Below, one piece after another: positions 9,780 to 21,500 of a stretch of DNA of 64,000 bases. Each line of letters opens with the position of its first letter. The first letter of the stretch is position 1. The position numbers and the translations under genes were made by a program. The notes under the pieces were generated by a model, which was given only the letters and a program-made list of their open reading frames with translations, had not been told where the DNA came from and made no database searches. The stretch is from the NCBI GenBank assembly GCA_023630585.1, contig CM042554.1, forward strand, positions 1,944,695 to 2,008,694, written 5' to 3'. The DNA is from Cranoglanis bouderius. Lineage: Eukaryota > Chordata > Actinopteri > Siluriformes > Cranoglanididae.

Positions 9780-12215
9780 ACAAAATAGTACTTGTCATTG
9801 TTAATGTTTTCCCTCGTCGCGTTGTCCTGTGCTCATCATGTGTTTCCTCTCCTCATGTTCCAGGTTCACCGCTCACGCTTCCTGTCTGCTCACTCCCAAC
9901 TCTATTCCTGCTATGTCCAGCCCCGCCTCACCTTTCCCGTGGCTCTGCACTCAGCTCCCATGCTGCCCTCCCTGAGTTTGAGCCCCGGTCTCAACAACAC
10001 TCAAGCCCGCTTACACTCAGCCCTGCTGTCTGTGTCATCTGAGCTTCCTCTTCCTGGGTTCTTCTTTGGGAGGATAAGGATAAAACAAAAGGACAAAAGG
10101 ATAAGTCCCTCCATCCCTGTATTGATTACTGCGGCCTGAATAACATCACCATAAAGAATATGTACCCACTGCCTCTCCTCAGTTCAGCCTTCGAGCCTCT
10201 GCACAGAGCCATCATCTTTGCTAAATTGGACCTGTGGATCGTATAGAATATAATAACAAAGCATACTCTAAAAGCATAATCTAATAATCAGTATGAGTTA
10301 ACAAGCATAATCAATATGTATAATCAATACTTAGAAGTATAATTATAACCGTAAAATACTTTCAAATCAGACTATAGTCTAAATGTGTACTGAGTTAGAA
10401 GAATCCTGTGTTTTCCCTGCACAACAGTTTCACCAAATCTGTGTTTTCAATCAAGACCCCTTTGAGGCTTGCAGACCAGTGTCGAGTGGAATTTGGGGAC
10501 AGAGTGAAAATCGTGTCCTGATGAAACCTTTTAAAAATAATCAACTGACTGCGCATGTGCCACAAATGTGACCTTGTCCTAAGAAAACCTTATAGAAAAA
10601 ATCAGTTAACTATGCATGTGCCACAAATATATCATATAGACATGAATAATTAATTAAGGCAACAGAGATTGGTTTGTTTTTAGAAAGAAAAGGTTAATAC
10701 CCCGCCTAGAGATAAGTTTACTGTTTCAGAAAAGTATATAAGGGCATGTGTGTGTTTGCATAATTCAGACTTTCTGCAGACTGTCTCACTTTATTGTTAT
10801 TTCAATAAAGTTTGATTTCTTTTTGGCATCTACAAACCCTTTGTCTCTGAAGTTTTTTTTTAACTAAGGCTGGAGAGATTTTTTCCCACAACAAACGCAT
10901 ACCATCTGGTCAAGATCAGAGAGTGGGATGAATGGAAGATGGCATTCAACACCCCGCTGGGCCACTTTGAATACTTGGTCATGCTGTTTGGGCCTTACTA
11001 ATGCTCCAGCTGTCTTCCAAGCCCTGGTCAATGATGTATGCTGGAACTTCCTGAACCGCTTTGTCTTTGTGTACCTGGACGACATCCTGGTTTTCTTCCA
11101 AAACCCCACCAAGCACACCCATCATGTCTGACATCAAGTCCTACAGTGACTCCTGGAGAACCACCTGTTCATCAAAGTGGAAAAATGCTAATTCCATGCC
11201 TGCCGACCCAGAGAAAATCCAAGCTGTAGTCAAGTGGCCCAGACCAACCACCCTGAAACAGCTCCAACAATTCCTTGGGTTCACCTCTGCCCCTGTACTC
11301 ATCCAACCTGTTCCCTTGCAGCAATTTATCATGGAGCTGGATGATTCTGATTCAGGTGTGGGTGCAGTGCTCTCCCAACTATCAGTTCCCAACCAGAAAC
11401 TCCATGCCACCCCTGGTCACACATCGCCTTGGCCTACCCCCCTCGCATGGTAATACTGACATCCATTGACCGGTTTTCCAAAGCCTGGCCATTTTCCAAT
11501 GCCACCTTGTGGCATTTCCCACGCTCCTCACTGCCAGAGAAACCGCTGACCTCCTTGTCAGCCACGTCTTCCAGCTGCACGGCATCTCCAGGATGTTGTC
11601 TCCTCCCTCACTGGTAGCGCCACCAGTATGTCACCCTTTGAGTGCTTTCGGGGTTATCAGCCTCCCTTGTTCCCCAGCCAGGAAGATGACATTGCAGTCC
11701 CCTCCATGCAAGCCCACCTCCGCCACTGCTGCAAGATCTAGAAAGAGGCCCCTTCTGCCCTGCTCCCCTCCACCAAACACAACCGTTGCCTGGCTGACTG
11801 CCGTCGAGTCCCAGCACCCAACTACCAGCCAGGTCAAATGGTGTGGTTGTCGGCCAAGGACATTCCTCTGAAGAGTGACGCCAAGAAACTCTCTCCCGTC
11901 GAACGCATCATCAATCCTTCCATGGTGAAACTGAAACTCCCCAGCTCCCTGTGCATCCATCCTACCTTTCACTTCTCTCAACTCAAGCCAGTCCACGTCA
12001 GCCCTGTGAGACCTCCTTCCGACCCCCCTCCATCCACCCGGGTTGTGGACAACCATCCTGCTTACACCGTCAGGAGGCTGCTGGATGTGCGCTGTAGAGA
12101 ACGGGGCCTGCAATATCAAGTGGACTAAGAGGGATACGGACAGGAGAAGCAGACCTGGGTACCCCGATCATTTATCCTGGACCCCTCAATCAACTGAACA
12201 GGCTCCTGTTGAGAG
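9780..12215 (+). mobile_element. Ty3/gypsy chromovirus relic
   Basis: A decayed pol gene in several frames. The start of RT (HPCIDYCGLNNITIKNMYPLP, about 10110) is followed, after an inserted solo LTR, by RT palm motifs (AFNTPLGHFEYLV, then VYLDDILVF at about 11070), a piece of RNase H (ELDDSDSGVGAVLSQL, about 11335) and integrase core (SIDRFSKAWPF, about 11463), and then a C-terminal chromodomain-like segment (RRLLDVRCRERGLQYQVDW, about 12071). The chromodomain is why I call it a chromovirus. Large parts between RNase H and integrase are deleted and there are many stops, so it is an old, dead copy. Confidence 0.8.
10233..10890 (+). mobile_element. 658-bp solo LTR inside the chromovirus RT
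   Basis: The element begins TGTGGATCG and ends TTTCCCACA, so the terminal TGTGG/CCACA are inverted repeats. It has a TATA box (TATATAAG, 10735-10742) and, about 60 nt later, AATAAA (10804-10809), the spacing of an LTR promoter with a short R region. It interrupts the RT between codons for KLDL and YHLV. No clean target duplication is readable because the host element is decayed. It is unrelated to the 1.9-kb LTRs. Confidence 0.7.
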
Positions 12216-12539
12216 GGGGGTACTGCCATGGTCCAGGTCAGAGCTCCCATGTATTTCCCTGTTTTTCCCTTTCCTTGTGTTTCCAGTATTTTCCCTCCCT
12301 CTTGTTCCTGCTTGCGTGCACCTTGCAAAATATAAAACTGTATACTGTAAACTTGTATGATACTTATGATGTCATCACATTGCTTACCTCTAAATAGATT
12401 ACATTGATATATTGAGGGATATATTAGTTAAACATAATTTACATGTCCAGATTTATTCCACATAGTCTCTCAGATCCATATTCCTGATCATTTTATTCTG
12501 ACCAATCCAGTGTCATCTTACTGCCACAATTTATAAATC
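12216..12539. other. no gene recognised
   Basis: Probably the 3' non-coding end of the chromovirus followed by AT-rich unique DNA. No gene or structured element is supported. Confidence 0.4.
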
Positions 12540-13728
12540 TACTTTATAAATCTACTACACCCACTTCACAGATTTTCAACTGGATTCAGGTCTGGGCTAT
12601 GGCTGGGCCATTACAAAACATTGATCTTCTTTTGCTGAAGCCATTCCTTTGTTGATATGATCAACTTCAGTTTTCTAACAGATGCCTGAATGTTTTGAGA
12701 TGAAATCAACTGGTATTTGGAGCTATTCAGGATTCCCACCACTTGATTAAAGCCTCAGGTCTGGCTGAAGAAAAGCAGCCCAAAAGGATGTAGTTTCCTG
12801 ATGCTCTGATGCTGCCACCACCATGCTTCACTGTGGGAATGGTGTTCCTTAGGTGATGTGCTGTTTTTGTTTTATTTTTTTGTGCCAAAAATACCTTTTC
12901 AAATTATGGCCAAAAAGTTCAACCTTGGTCTCATCAGACCATAACACATTTTGCCACGTGGTTTGGTGATTATTTGTATAGTTTTGCAAAATATTACTGT
13001 TTTGGCTTCTGTCTACTCACCCTACTCCATAGCCCATACATGTGAAGAATACAGGAGTTTGCTGTCACATGTAGGGAACAACTAGTCCTTGCCAGAAATT
13101 CTGTAAGCTCCTTTAAGTTGCCATAGGATTTTTGGTAGCATTACTGAGCAGTTTTCTCCTTGTCTTCACATTAATTTTGGAGGGACGTCCTATTCTTGGT
13201 AATGTTGATGTCATGACATATTTTCTGCACTTGTTGATGATTGTCTTTATTGCTTCCATGCTATAGCTAATGCCATGGAAATTATTTTGTACACCTCTCC
13301 TGATTGATACCTTTCAAAAATAACATCTTGTTCATGCTTTGTAAGTTCTTTGTGGACCAAGGCTTTTGCAGTAGGATACAACCAAGAACATATCAGGAAA
13401 ATTCTACAGGAACAGCTTTATTTCAGGTTAATCAGATGCATCAGACTCTGGTCTGGACAGGTGTACACTTACTACTACTTTACATGAGTTTGAATGTGAT
13501 TGGTTAATTCTGAACACAGCTACATCCCCAATTATAAAAGGATGTGCACATTTATGCAACCAGGTTATTGTAAATCTTTTCATTTTCTTTTCTTTTTAAA
13601 TTTTTTTTTTTTTTATTGTTTGTGGTTTCTGTTTTTCTATTGCTGCAATTTAAAGGCATGCTTTAATTTGGTTTCATTTATTTGCTATTGTAACAGGGGT
13701 GTGTAGACTTTTTATGTCCACTGTACTT
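12540..13728 (-). mobile_element. degenerate Tc1-like transposon
   Basis: The plus strand reads as the complement of a Tc1 transposase (GGATTCAGGTCTGGGC is the complement of the motif just before the catalytic Glu; GCATGCTTCACTGTGG-type text lies further right). The right end, GACTTTTTATGTCCACTGTA, is the inverted form of the terminal repeat seen at 50939. Many indels and no long frame: a dead copy. Confidence 0.65.
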
Positions 13729-15007
13729 ATATCACAGCATTTTTGAATTTTCTATTTTGCCAGAAGGTGTTGCTTATTTTTTGTATAATAATATAGCTTT
13801 GAAGGTACTGATTCAGGGCAACTCAGCGGTATACATTAGTGAACATGTTTAAATGTGTTATCATTTTAGCAACTAATTCATAGGGACTTGTAAGGAAAAC
13901 ACTTACATAATTTAAGCCTAACAATATAATTGCAATTATATAATTGTATATTTGCAGCAATTATGTATAATTTCTGTGGTGAAGCTTTCCTTAAGGAGAA
14001 CATTTATTTTAATAAATGGAACAAGTCCTTGTAACAGTCAGATGTAGAGCTGTTCAGGGCAGAGGACTTACAGTTTATCAGTAACATAACAAACTGCATT
14101 TTTTGTCTTATTAACTTCAGGAGAGAGAGCCAAAAGAGTCTAGCAAGGCAACAACTGTTAATAATCCACTCCAGGGTGGTATCACACCATTCCTTTGTTA
14201 ATTATTATTCTGTTCTATTACTATTACCCATGTCTTTGTTTGTATAAGCAAAGCCATGGGTAAACAAGAAGTATGTAGCCCCAAGAAGGGACTATGAATA
14301 AAATAATTACTGTTTACCTGTTTCTCTAGGCTTTCTTGCTGTGTTAAGGACAAGTTCTTTGCATACATTTTAATCAACAACATTCTTTATGCAGTACAAA
14401 ATATCCCACACTAAACTGTGCCTAAAATTCCACTTTTAAATTGTACTGTGAATGTCTTTGGATTTAGAAATGATAGAAATACAGTATATAGACACTGTAA
14501 TAATGCAAGCACTAATCTACATACCCATGAGCCTCTGTGACTTCCTCATTAATATGGTGTTTAATGTCTTTGTGGGATTTGCAATCCTGACCATTTTTCC
14601 TTTATCTTAGTCAGTTCTGCAGCTAATCACCAAGCCTGTATTTGTGCTGTAAATTTGAGTTTGCCAATAAAAGAGCAAATGCATCATGTAACAAACTTCA
14701 CAACATTCAAGGAGGAGGTGGGAACCGGCTGAACATAAACATAAGTTTAATAATACCCATAACACAAAACACAAATGTAACCCAAATGTAACACAAACAT
14801 AAAGCACATGTGCATTTCTCTCTCTCCCTCTCTCTGGCAGTTCCAGCCACTCCTCTCTCTCTCTCCCACTGATTAGCCAAATCAGTACCAGATGTGCATC
14901 CTCACAACCTGGCTTCTCCCTCCCCCTCGTCATGCACCATTTTAATGATACCTCCTGGTTAAGCTTGCCAATGGCATAGGGATATTAATTATTGCTTACT
15001 GCTTTAC
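13729..15007. other. no gene recognised
   Basis: AT-rich sequence with a CT-rich run at about 14817-14866. I see no credible ORF, RNA gene or complete element. Confidence 0.4.
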
Positions 15008-15008
15008 A

Positions 15009-15230
15009 AGGAATCCATTTGATCCATCACCCAGCCATTAAATTATGCCATCTCACATGTCATCTCAGCCACTGTGAATGGAAGCAGGTTTGAATACAGT
15101 GACCCTCAGTTAAAAGAAATGGTTAACTGGGCCAAAGAGAACTACATTAAATACTTAATGTTTGAGGTACAGCATCAAGAGTGGACAATTTGCAAGGATA
15201 CTAAATCTTCAGGAGACCTGAGGCCTTGTT
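15009..15230 (+). pseudogene. cytochrome P450 family 2-like exon fragment
   Basis: After an acceptor-like TTTACAAG the sequence reads FDPS, then after a one-base frame change (near 15035) NYAISHVISATVNGSRFEY and SDPQLKEMVNWAKEN. This follows the conserved CYP2 exon block in which FDP, N-A-[VI]-S-x-[VI]-I and R-F-[ED]-Y-x-D appear in this order and spacing. A normal protein would be a haem mono-oxygenase of the endoplasmic reticulum. No neighbouring exon, haem-binding Cys motif or second exon was found, so this is an isolated, frameshifted exon relic. The family assignment rests on motif order only. Confidence 0.5.
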
Positions 15231-15764
15231 GACTCTTTCTTTTTATGGAGAAGGAATGCAGAGATATATCTTTCTTGGGCTCTGTATGTTGAATGTTAAC
15301 AGTTACTTCAGAATATTTTATTAAAATGTTTTAATCATACTTTTTATTATTTGCTTTATTAGAGTGTGCTGAGATTATTCAGAAATTGTTTTGTTTGTGA
15401 ACTGTTTAACCAGTTAGATCGGGGCTTTCCAGAGTTTAAATGTGGAAGCATCTGTATTGTTTTGTGGAAGTAGATTTTCAAAAGCTGAATGGTGCACTGA
15501 TAAAAAGTACCCTATCTTTTTGAAGCCAAGAAATCGGAAATAACATAATTTATTATAGATGTGGACAGCATCAGTTAACGGAGTACTGGTGCTTAACAGA
15601 AATATATAAATTCTGGATATAAATTTATACATTTATAAATTTATCCCTAATGAGCAAACCAGAGACAATAGTTTCAAGGAAAAACTCCCTGAGATGATAT
15701 GAGGAAGAAATCTTGTAAATTGTAAATTTGCAGTTGCAATCCCAATTTCCCTTCTATAACTACA
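15231..15764. other. no gene recognised
   Basis: AT-rich intergenic or former intronic sequence next to the P450-like exon. Nothing further is supported. Confidence 0.35.
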
Positions 15765-16105
15765 GTCATGTGAAAAAAAGAAATACATCCCATGGAAATT
15801 GTTGGCTTTTTTGACATATTTGTACAAGCAAACATTTGATCATCGTTGAAACAGAGCCTATTAATAAAGTTGACATACTTGAAAACACCCACAAGGAAAA
15901 TGAGCTTTTTCAATCATTTATTCAACAGAAATATCAATAGATGTAAGTACACCCTTGGCCTCAGAAGCTAGTATTGCCGCCTTTAGCAGAAATAACTTCT
16001 TGTAGGCATTTTGCATAATTGTCCACCAGGCTTGCTGGAATGTTTGACCTCTCCTCCATGCAATATTCTTTCAGTGGCAAGATGTTTGAATGGTTTTCTT
16101 GCATG
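15765..16105 (-). mobile_element. Tc1 relic (terminal part), invaded at 16106
   Basis: Matches the left part of the relic at about 49595-49930 (shared GGAAATTGTTGGCTTTTTTG, GCAGAAATAACTTCTTGTAG). It stops at the TA where a second Tc1 element is inserted, and the expected continuation is not found beyond 17675. Confidence 0.7.
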
Positions 16106-16107
16106 TA

Positions 16108-17673
16108 CAGCTGTGGCCAAAAGTTTTGAGAATGACACAAATATTAATTTTCACAAAGTCTACTGCTTCAGTGTTTTTAGATCTTTTTGTCAGATGTTAC
16201 TAACTGTTACTGAAGTATAATCACAAGCATTTCATAAGTGTCAATGGCTTTTATTGACAATTACATGAAGTTTATGCAAAGAGTCAATATTTGCAGTGTT
16301 GACCCTTCTTTTTCAAGACCTCTGCAATTCGCCCAGGCATGCTGTCAATCAACTTCTGGGCCACATCCTGACTGATGGCAGCCCATTCTTGCATAATCAA
16401 TGCTTGGAGTTTGTCAGAGTTTGTGGGTTTTTGTTTGTCCACCCACCTCTTGAGGATTGACCACAAATTCTCAATGGGATTAAGGTCTGGGGAGTTTCCT
16501 GGCCATGGACCCAAAATGTCGATGTTTTGTTCCCCGAGCCACTTCATTATCACTTTTGCCTTGTGGCAAGGTGCCCCATCATGCTGGAAAAGGCATTGTT
16601 CGTCACCAAACTGTTCTTGGATGGTTGGGAGAAGTTGCTCTCTGAGGATGTTTTTGTACCATTCTTTATTCATGGCTGTGTTCTTAGGCAAAATTGTGAG
16701 TGAGCCCACTCCCTTGGCTGAGAAACAACCCCACACATGAGTGGTCTCAGGATGCTTTACTGTTGGCATGACACAGGACTGATGGTAGCGCTCACCTTTT
16801 CTTCTCCGGACAAGCTTTTTTCCAGATGCCCCAAACAATCGGAAAGGGGATTCATCAGAGAAAATGACATTACCCCAGTCCTCAGCAGTCCAATCCCTGT
16901 ACTTTTTGCAGAATAGCAGTCTGTCCCTGATGTTTTTCCTGGAGAGAAGTGGCTTCTTTGCTGCCCTTCTTGACACCAGGCCATCCTCCAAAAGTCTTCG
17001 CCTTACTGTGCGTGCAGACGCACTCACACCTGCCTGCTGCCATTCCTGAGCAAGCTCTGCACTGGTGGTGCCATGATCCCGCAGCTGAATCAACTTTAGG
17101 AGACGGTCCTGGCGCTTGCTGGACTTTCTTGGGCGCCCTGAAGCCTTCTTCACAACAGTTGAACCTCTCTCCTTGAAGGTCTTGATGAGCCGATAAATGG
17201 TTGATTTAGGTGCAATCTTACTAGCAGCAATATCCTTGCCTGTGAATCCCTTTTTGTGCAAAGCAATGATGGCTGCACGTGTTTCCTTGCTGGTAACCAT
17301 AGTTAACAGAGGAAGAACAATAATTTCAAGCACCACCCTCCTTTTAAAGCTTCCAGTCTGTTATTCTAACTCAATCAGCATGACAGAGTGATCTCCAGCC
17401 TTGTCCTCGTTAACACTCTCACCTGTGTTAACGAGAGAATCACTGACATGATGTCAGCTGGTCCTTTTGTGGAAGGGCTGAAATGCAGTGGACATGTTTT
17501 TTGGGATTAAGTTCATTTTCATGGCAAAGAGGGACTTTGAAATGAATTGCAATTCATCTGATCCATCTTCATAACATTCTGGAGTATATGCAAATTGCCA
17601 TCAGAAAAACTGAGGCAGCAGACTTTGTAAAAATTAATATTTGTGTCATTCTCAAAACTTTTGGCCACGGCTG
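16108..17673 (-). mobile_element. complete Tc1/mariner element, transposase intact
   Basis: A 1,566-bp element bounded by TA at 16106-16107 and 17674-17675, as expected for the superfamily. The ends are inverted repeats: CAGCTGTGGCCAAAAGTTTT at the left and its complement with one change at the right. A second copy of the family lies at 41817-43373. The transposase frame is uninterrupted, so this copy could be, or recently was, active. Confidence 0.9.
16284..17300 (-). CDS. Tc1/mariner transposase, 338 aa
   Basis: Cut-and-paste transposase. I start at the Met of MVTSKET because it gives the usual ~340-aa length and begins the DNA-binding domain; an upstream in-frame Met (17336) adds 12 hydrophobic residues not typical of the family. 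The N-terminal half has two helix-turn-helix units (about residues 5-50 and 65-115) joined by an AT-hook-like GRPRK. The catalytic DDE residues are D149 (FSDES), D241 (QHDGAPCH) and E277 (LNPIENLW). By my count 35 residues separate the second Asp from Glu, one more than in classical Tc1 (DD34E); a DD35E group named Traveler has been described, but assignment needs a tree. No stop, frameshift or missing catalytic residue is seen. Confidence 0.9.
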   Translation of the reverse strand: MVTSKETRAAIIALHKKGFTGKDIAASKIAPKSTIYRLIKTFKERGSTVVKKASGRPRKSSKRQDRLLKLIQLRDHGTTSAELAQEWQQAGVSASARTVRRRLLEDGLVSRRAAKKPLLSRKNIRDRLLFCKKYRDWTAEDWGNVIFSDESPFRLFGASGKKLVRRRKGERYHQSCVMPTVKHPETTHVWGCFSAKGVGSLTILPKNTAMNKEWYKNILREQLLPTIQEQFGDEQCLFQHDGAPCHKAKVIMKWLGEQNIDILGPWPGNSPDLNPIENLWSILKRWVDKQKPTNSDKLQALIMQEWAAISQDVAQKLIDSMPGRIAEVLKKKGQHCKY

Positions 17674-17675
17674 TA

Positions 17676-17809
17676 TAAAAGGACTCTCAGTACACATGCA
17701 TTGTGAAGTATACACTCAGTGTTTATATACAGTACCTGACGATACCAAGCTTTTTAATTTCTGTTTGTCGCTCTGTTATTTTATTTCTGTTTGTTTGTCT
17801 CTCTCTTTT
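17676..17809. other. spacer between two Tc1 elements
   Basis: A short spacer of under 140 bp; no feature recognised. Confidence 0.4.
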
Positions 17810-17811
17810 TA

Positions 17812-19329
17812 CAGTGAGTGAAAAAAGTATTTGATACCCTGCTGACTGTGTACATTTGCCCACTGACAAAGAAATGATCAGTCTATAATTTTAATGGTAG
17901 GTGTATTTTAACAGTGAGAGACAGAATAACAACAAAAAAATCCAGAAAAATGCATTTCAAAAAAGTTATAAATTGATTTGTATTTTAATGAGAGAAATAA
18001 GTATTTGACCCCTTCGACTTAGTACTTGGTGGCAAAACTATTGTTGGCAATCACAGAGGTCAGACGTTTCTTGTAGTTGGCCACCAGGTTTGCACACATC
18101 TCAGGAGGGATTTTGTCCCACTCCTCTTTGCAGATCCTCTCCAAGTCATTAAGGTCTCGAGGCTGACGTTTGGCAACTCGAACCTTCAGCTCCCTCCACA
18201 GATTTTCTATGGGATTAAGGTCTGGAGACTGGCTAGGCCAGTCCAGGACCTTAATGTGCTTCTTCTTGAGCCACTCCTTTGTTGCCTTGGCTGTGTGTTT
18301 TGGGTCATTGTCATGCTGGAATACCCATCCACGACCCATTTTCAATGCCCTGGCTGAGGGAAGGAGGTTCTCACCCAAGATTTGACAGTACATGACCCCG
18401 TCCATCGTCCCTTTGATGCAGTGCAGTTGTCCTGTCCCCTTAGCAGAAAAACACCCCCAAAGCATAATGTTTCCATCTCCATGTTTGACGGTGGGGATGG
18501 TGTTCTTGGGGTCATAGGCAGCATTCCTCCTCCTCCAAACACAGCGAGTTGAGTTGATGTTAAATAGCTCGATTTTGGTCTCATCTGACCACAACACTTT
18601 CACCTAGTTCTCCTCTGAATCATTCAGGCAAACTGCGGGTGCTGCAGGATTTCAGTCCTTCACGGCGTAGTGTGTTACCAATTGTTTTCTTGGTGACTAT
18701 GGTCCCAGCTGCCTTGAGATCATTAACAAGATCCTCGCATGTAGTTCTGGGCTGATTCCTCACTGTTCTCATGATCATTGAAACTCCATGAGGTGAGATC
18801 TTGCATGGAGCCCCAGACCAAGGGAGACAGTTATTTTGTGTTTCTTCCATTTGCGAATAATCGCACCAACTGTTGTCACCTTCTCACCAAGCTGCTTGGC
18901 GATGGTCTTGTAGCCCATTCCAGCCTTGTGTAGGTCTACAATCTTGTCCCTGACATCCTTGGACAGCTCTTTGGTCTTGGCCATGGTGGAGAATTTGGAA
19001 TATGATTGATTTATTGCTTCTGTGGACAGGTGTCTTTTATACAGATAACAAGCTGAGATTAGGAGCACTCCCTTAAAGAGAGTGCTCCTAATCTCAGCTC
19101 GTTACCTGTGTTAAAGACACCTGGGAGCCAGAAATCTTGCTGATTGATAGGGGATCAAATACTTATTTCCCTCATTAAAATGCAAATCAATTTATAACTT
19201 TTTTGAAATGCATTTTTCTGGATTTTTTTGTTGTTATTCTGTCTCTCACTGTTAAAATACACCTACCATTAAAATTATAGACTGATCATTTCTTTGTCAG
19301 TAGGCAAACGTACAAAATCAGCAGGGGAT
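17812..19329 (-). mobile_element. Tc1 element with ~200-bp terminal repeats, inactive
   Basis: The left end (CAGTGAGTGAAAAAAGTATTTG after TA at 17810-17811) and right end share an inverted repeat of roughly 200 bp. The right end stops short of the last bases (…CAGCAGGGGAT, then unrelated sequence at about 19330), so it is slightly truncated. A separate single end of this family is at 3443-3623. At about 19049-19115 there is a short palindrome around CTTAAAGAG (GAGATTAGGAGCACTC and complement). Confidence 0.85.
18019..18984 (-). pseudogene. Tc1 transposase, broken
   Basis: The N-terminus (MAKTKELSKDVRDKIVDL, helix-turn-helix) starts at 18984. The frame shifts near 18850, and a second break with an in-frame TAG lies near 18607-18620. 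The C-terminal half (from about 18603) keeps all catalytic motifs: WSDETK, FQHDNDPKHTAK and LNPIENLW, with the classical 34-residue spacing. Once a complete DD34E transposase, it now cannot be made as one protein. Confidence 0.9.
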
Positions 19330-19335
19330 TAACCA

Positions 19336-19960
19336 CACATAAATCAACTGGTGCAGGATCAGGGTTTTGAGAAGAGCAGGATTTTGAGAAGAGACTTGGG
19401 TTAAACCTGGTGATCATTGAATTATGTCCACAGAGCTATGCAAATTTTAACTCCCCAGGACTCATTGGTGCTATTTTTAATTCTTCTTTAAATTGTTTTA
19501 TAGTTACCATGGGTGAGTTTGCAAGCCTTGGAGTGTTGGCATTTAAAGTTTTCTGTGATAAACCTGTTGTGTGTTGGGTCATTCTGTGACAAATTACCTA
19601 CATCCTCCCAGGTCACCCTCTCAAATATTCTTTATTTTTTATTTTTATTTTTTACTAGTACCTAAATGTGAGTGATGGACACATGCAAAATCTTTTGGTC
19701 AAATTTCTTCTAGTTTTTCTTATTAAAAACACTCTTTGTTAACAAGTCTTTAAATGGAAAAAAAGCATTCTTCAAGAAAATGAAAATGCAGCAGAAGGGG
19801 AAAGTGAAAAATTTAATGGAAAATGAAGGGCAAAATTGTTGATGAAAAACAAAAAATAGTGTAGTTCTCAGCAAACAATTTTAAACCAGAAACTTTTTTT
19901 ATTTCCTGTTTTCTTACTATTTCTTATTTTCTTATCTTATCTTACCTTATCTTATTTCAG
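19336..19960. other. no gene recognised
   Basis: AT-rich sequence with a TTATC-rich stretch at about 19930-19960. No supported gene. Confidence 0.35.
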
Positions 19961-19969
19961 TTGTTTGTT

Positions 19970-21500
19970 TTGGGGGTGTTCTCCCTTCAGTCTCCTCTTT
20001 AGGAGGTGAAATGCATGCTCAATTGTGTTAAGGTCTGGTGATTGATTTGGCCAGTCTGATAGCTTCCACTTTTCCCCCTGATGAAGTCCTTTATTGTGTT
20101 GGCAGTGTGTTTTGCATCATTGTCGTGATGCATGATGAAGCTCCTCCCAATTAGATTACATTTCTCTGTAAATTGGCAGACAGACTGTTTCTGTAGACTT
20201 CTGAATTCATTCTGCTGATACCATCATAAGTTAAATCATCAGTAAAGATTAGTGAGCCTGTTCCAGAAGCAGCCATGCAAGCCTAAGCCATTACACTTCC
20301 TCCACCATTCTTGACCAATGAGCTCATATGTTTTGGATCATGAGCAGATCCTTTCTTTCTCCACACTTTGGCCTTTCCAATATTTTGGTAGAGGTTAATC
20401 TTGGTTCCAGAACTTTTGTGGCTCATCTCTGCATTTCTTTGTGAATTCCAATCTGGTCTTCTGATTCTTACTGATGAGTAGTTTGCATTTTGTGGTATTA
20501 TGGATTAGATTTGTGCCAAAACTACTGAATGTAACTTTTCAAGAAACAAACAATAATATACAATGAGGAAAAAAAACACTCTGAAACTGAAAACAGTGAA
20601 CGCAGTGGCCCAAATGTAACATTGTCTTCAAATAAACAGCATTCTTTGTTAACAGTTTTCTAAACTTCATTTTCGCTAATCACGGTTTATGAATGCGCTG
20701 CCAGAGTTTTTATTTACGCTTTCAAACTTTTCGTTTACACTCCGCAAGTTTACATTTGCCATTCTGGCACAAACCTCACATGTGGGCGGGGTTTAACAGC
20801 ACTTTACTCTTATTGGCTAGTGAGATTTGGCTCGCCCACACGTGAGGTTTGTGCCAGAATTGCGAATGTAAACTTGCGGAGCATAAACGAAAAGTGTAAG
20901 CGTAAATGAAAACTCTGACAGTGCATTCATAAACTGTGATTAGCGAAAAGGAAGCTTAGAAACCTGTTAACCAAGAATGATGTTTATTTGAAGACAATGC
21001 TACATTTTTGCCACTGAGTTCACTGTTTACTGTTTCAGAGTGTTTTTTCCTTTTCTTTCTCATTGTATATTTTTGTTTGTTTCTTGAAATGTTACGTTCA
21101 ATACTTTTGGCACATATCTAATCCCATATGGTATGGCCACTACATTTCGGTTCTTGAAGTCGTCTTTGAACGGTGGATTATGATACCTTCACCCTTGCCC
21201 TGTGGAGGTTGTGGGTCATGTCACTGACTGTTGTTTCTGGTTGTTTCACAAACACTCACAGTGTTTCTATCATCAACTGCTGTTGTTTTCCTTGGTTGAC
21301 CTGTTTAATGTCTAGTTGTTAGTACACCAATGGTTTCTTTCTTTTTCAGGACATTCCAAATTGTTGTACTGGCTATGCCCAATTTTTCCTAATTTTCTCA
21401 GCTTCAAAATGGCTTGCTTTTCTCTCATAGACAGCTCTCTGATCTTCATGTTTGTTTATCCTTTTTAACAACAAATGCAGTCTGCACAGGCAAAACCCAG
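19970..21500 (-). mobile_element. degenerate Tc1 copy split by a foldback element
   Basis: The plus strand is the complement of a Tc1 transposase (GTGTTAAGGTCTGGTGATTG, then CATTGTCGTGATGCATGATG, complementary to the His-Asp catalytic motif). The copy is interrupted at about 20503 by a 0.6-kb foldback and resumes at about 21126 with complements of the N-terminal region and a start-like ATG (TTTGTTTATCC, about 21452). Heavily mutated. Confidence 0.6.
20503..21125. mobile_element. foldback element, ~290-bp arms
   Basis: Two nearly complementary arms (about 20503-20790 and 20835-21125) face each other across a spacer of about 45 bp. The outer ends read GATTAGATTTGTGCCAAAA and its complement; the inner stem includes CCTCACATGTGGGCG and CGCCCACACGTGAGG. 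No ORF spans it. This is a foldback or long-arm MITE that has landed in a Tc1 relic; the target duplication is unclear. Confidence 0.8.
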
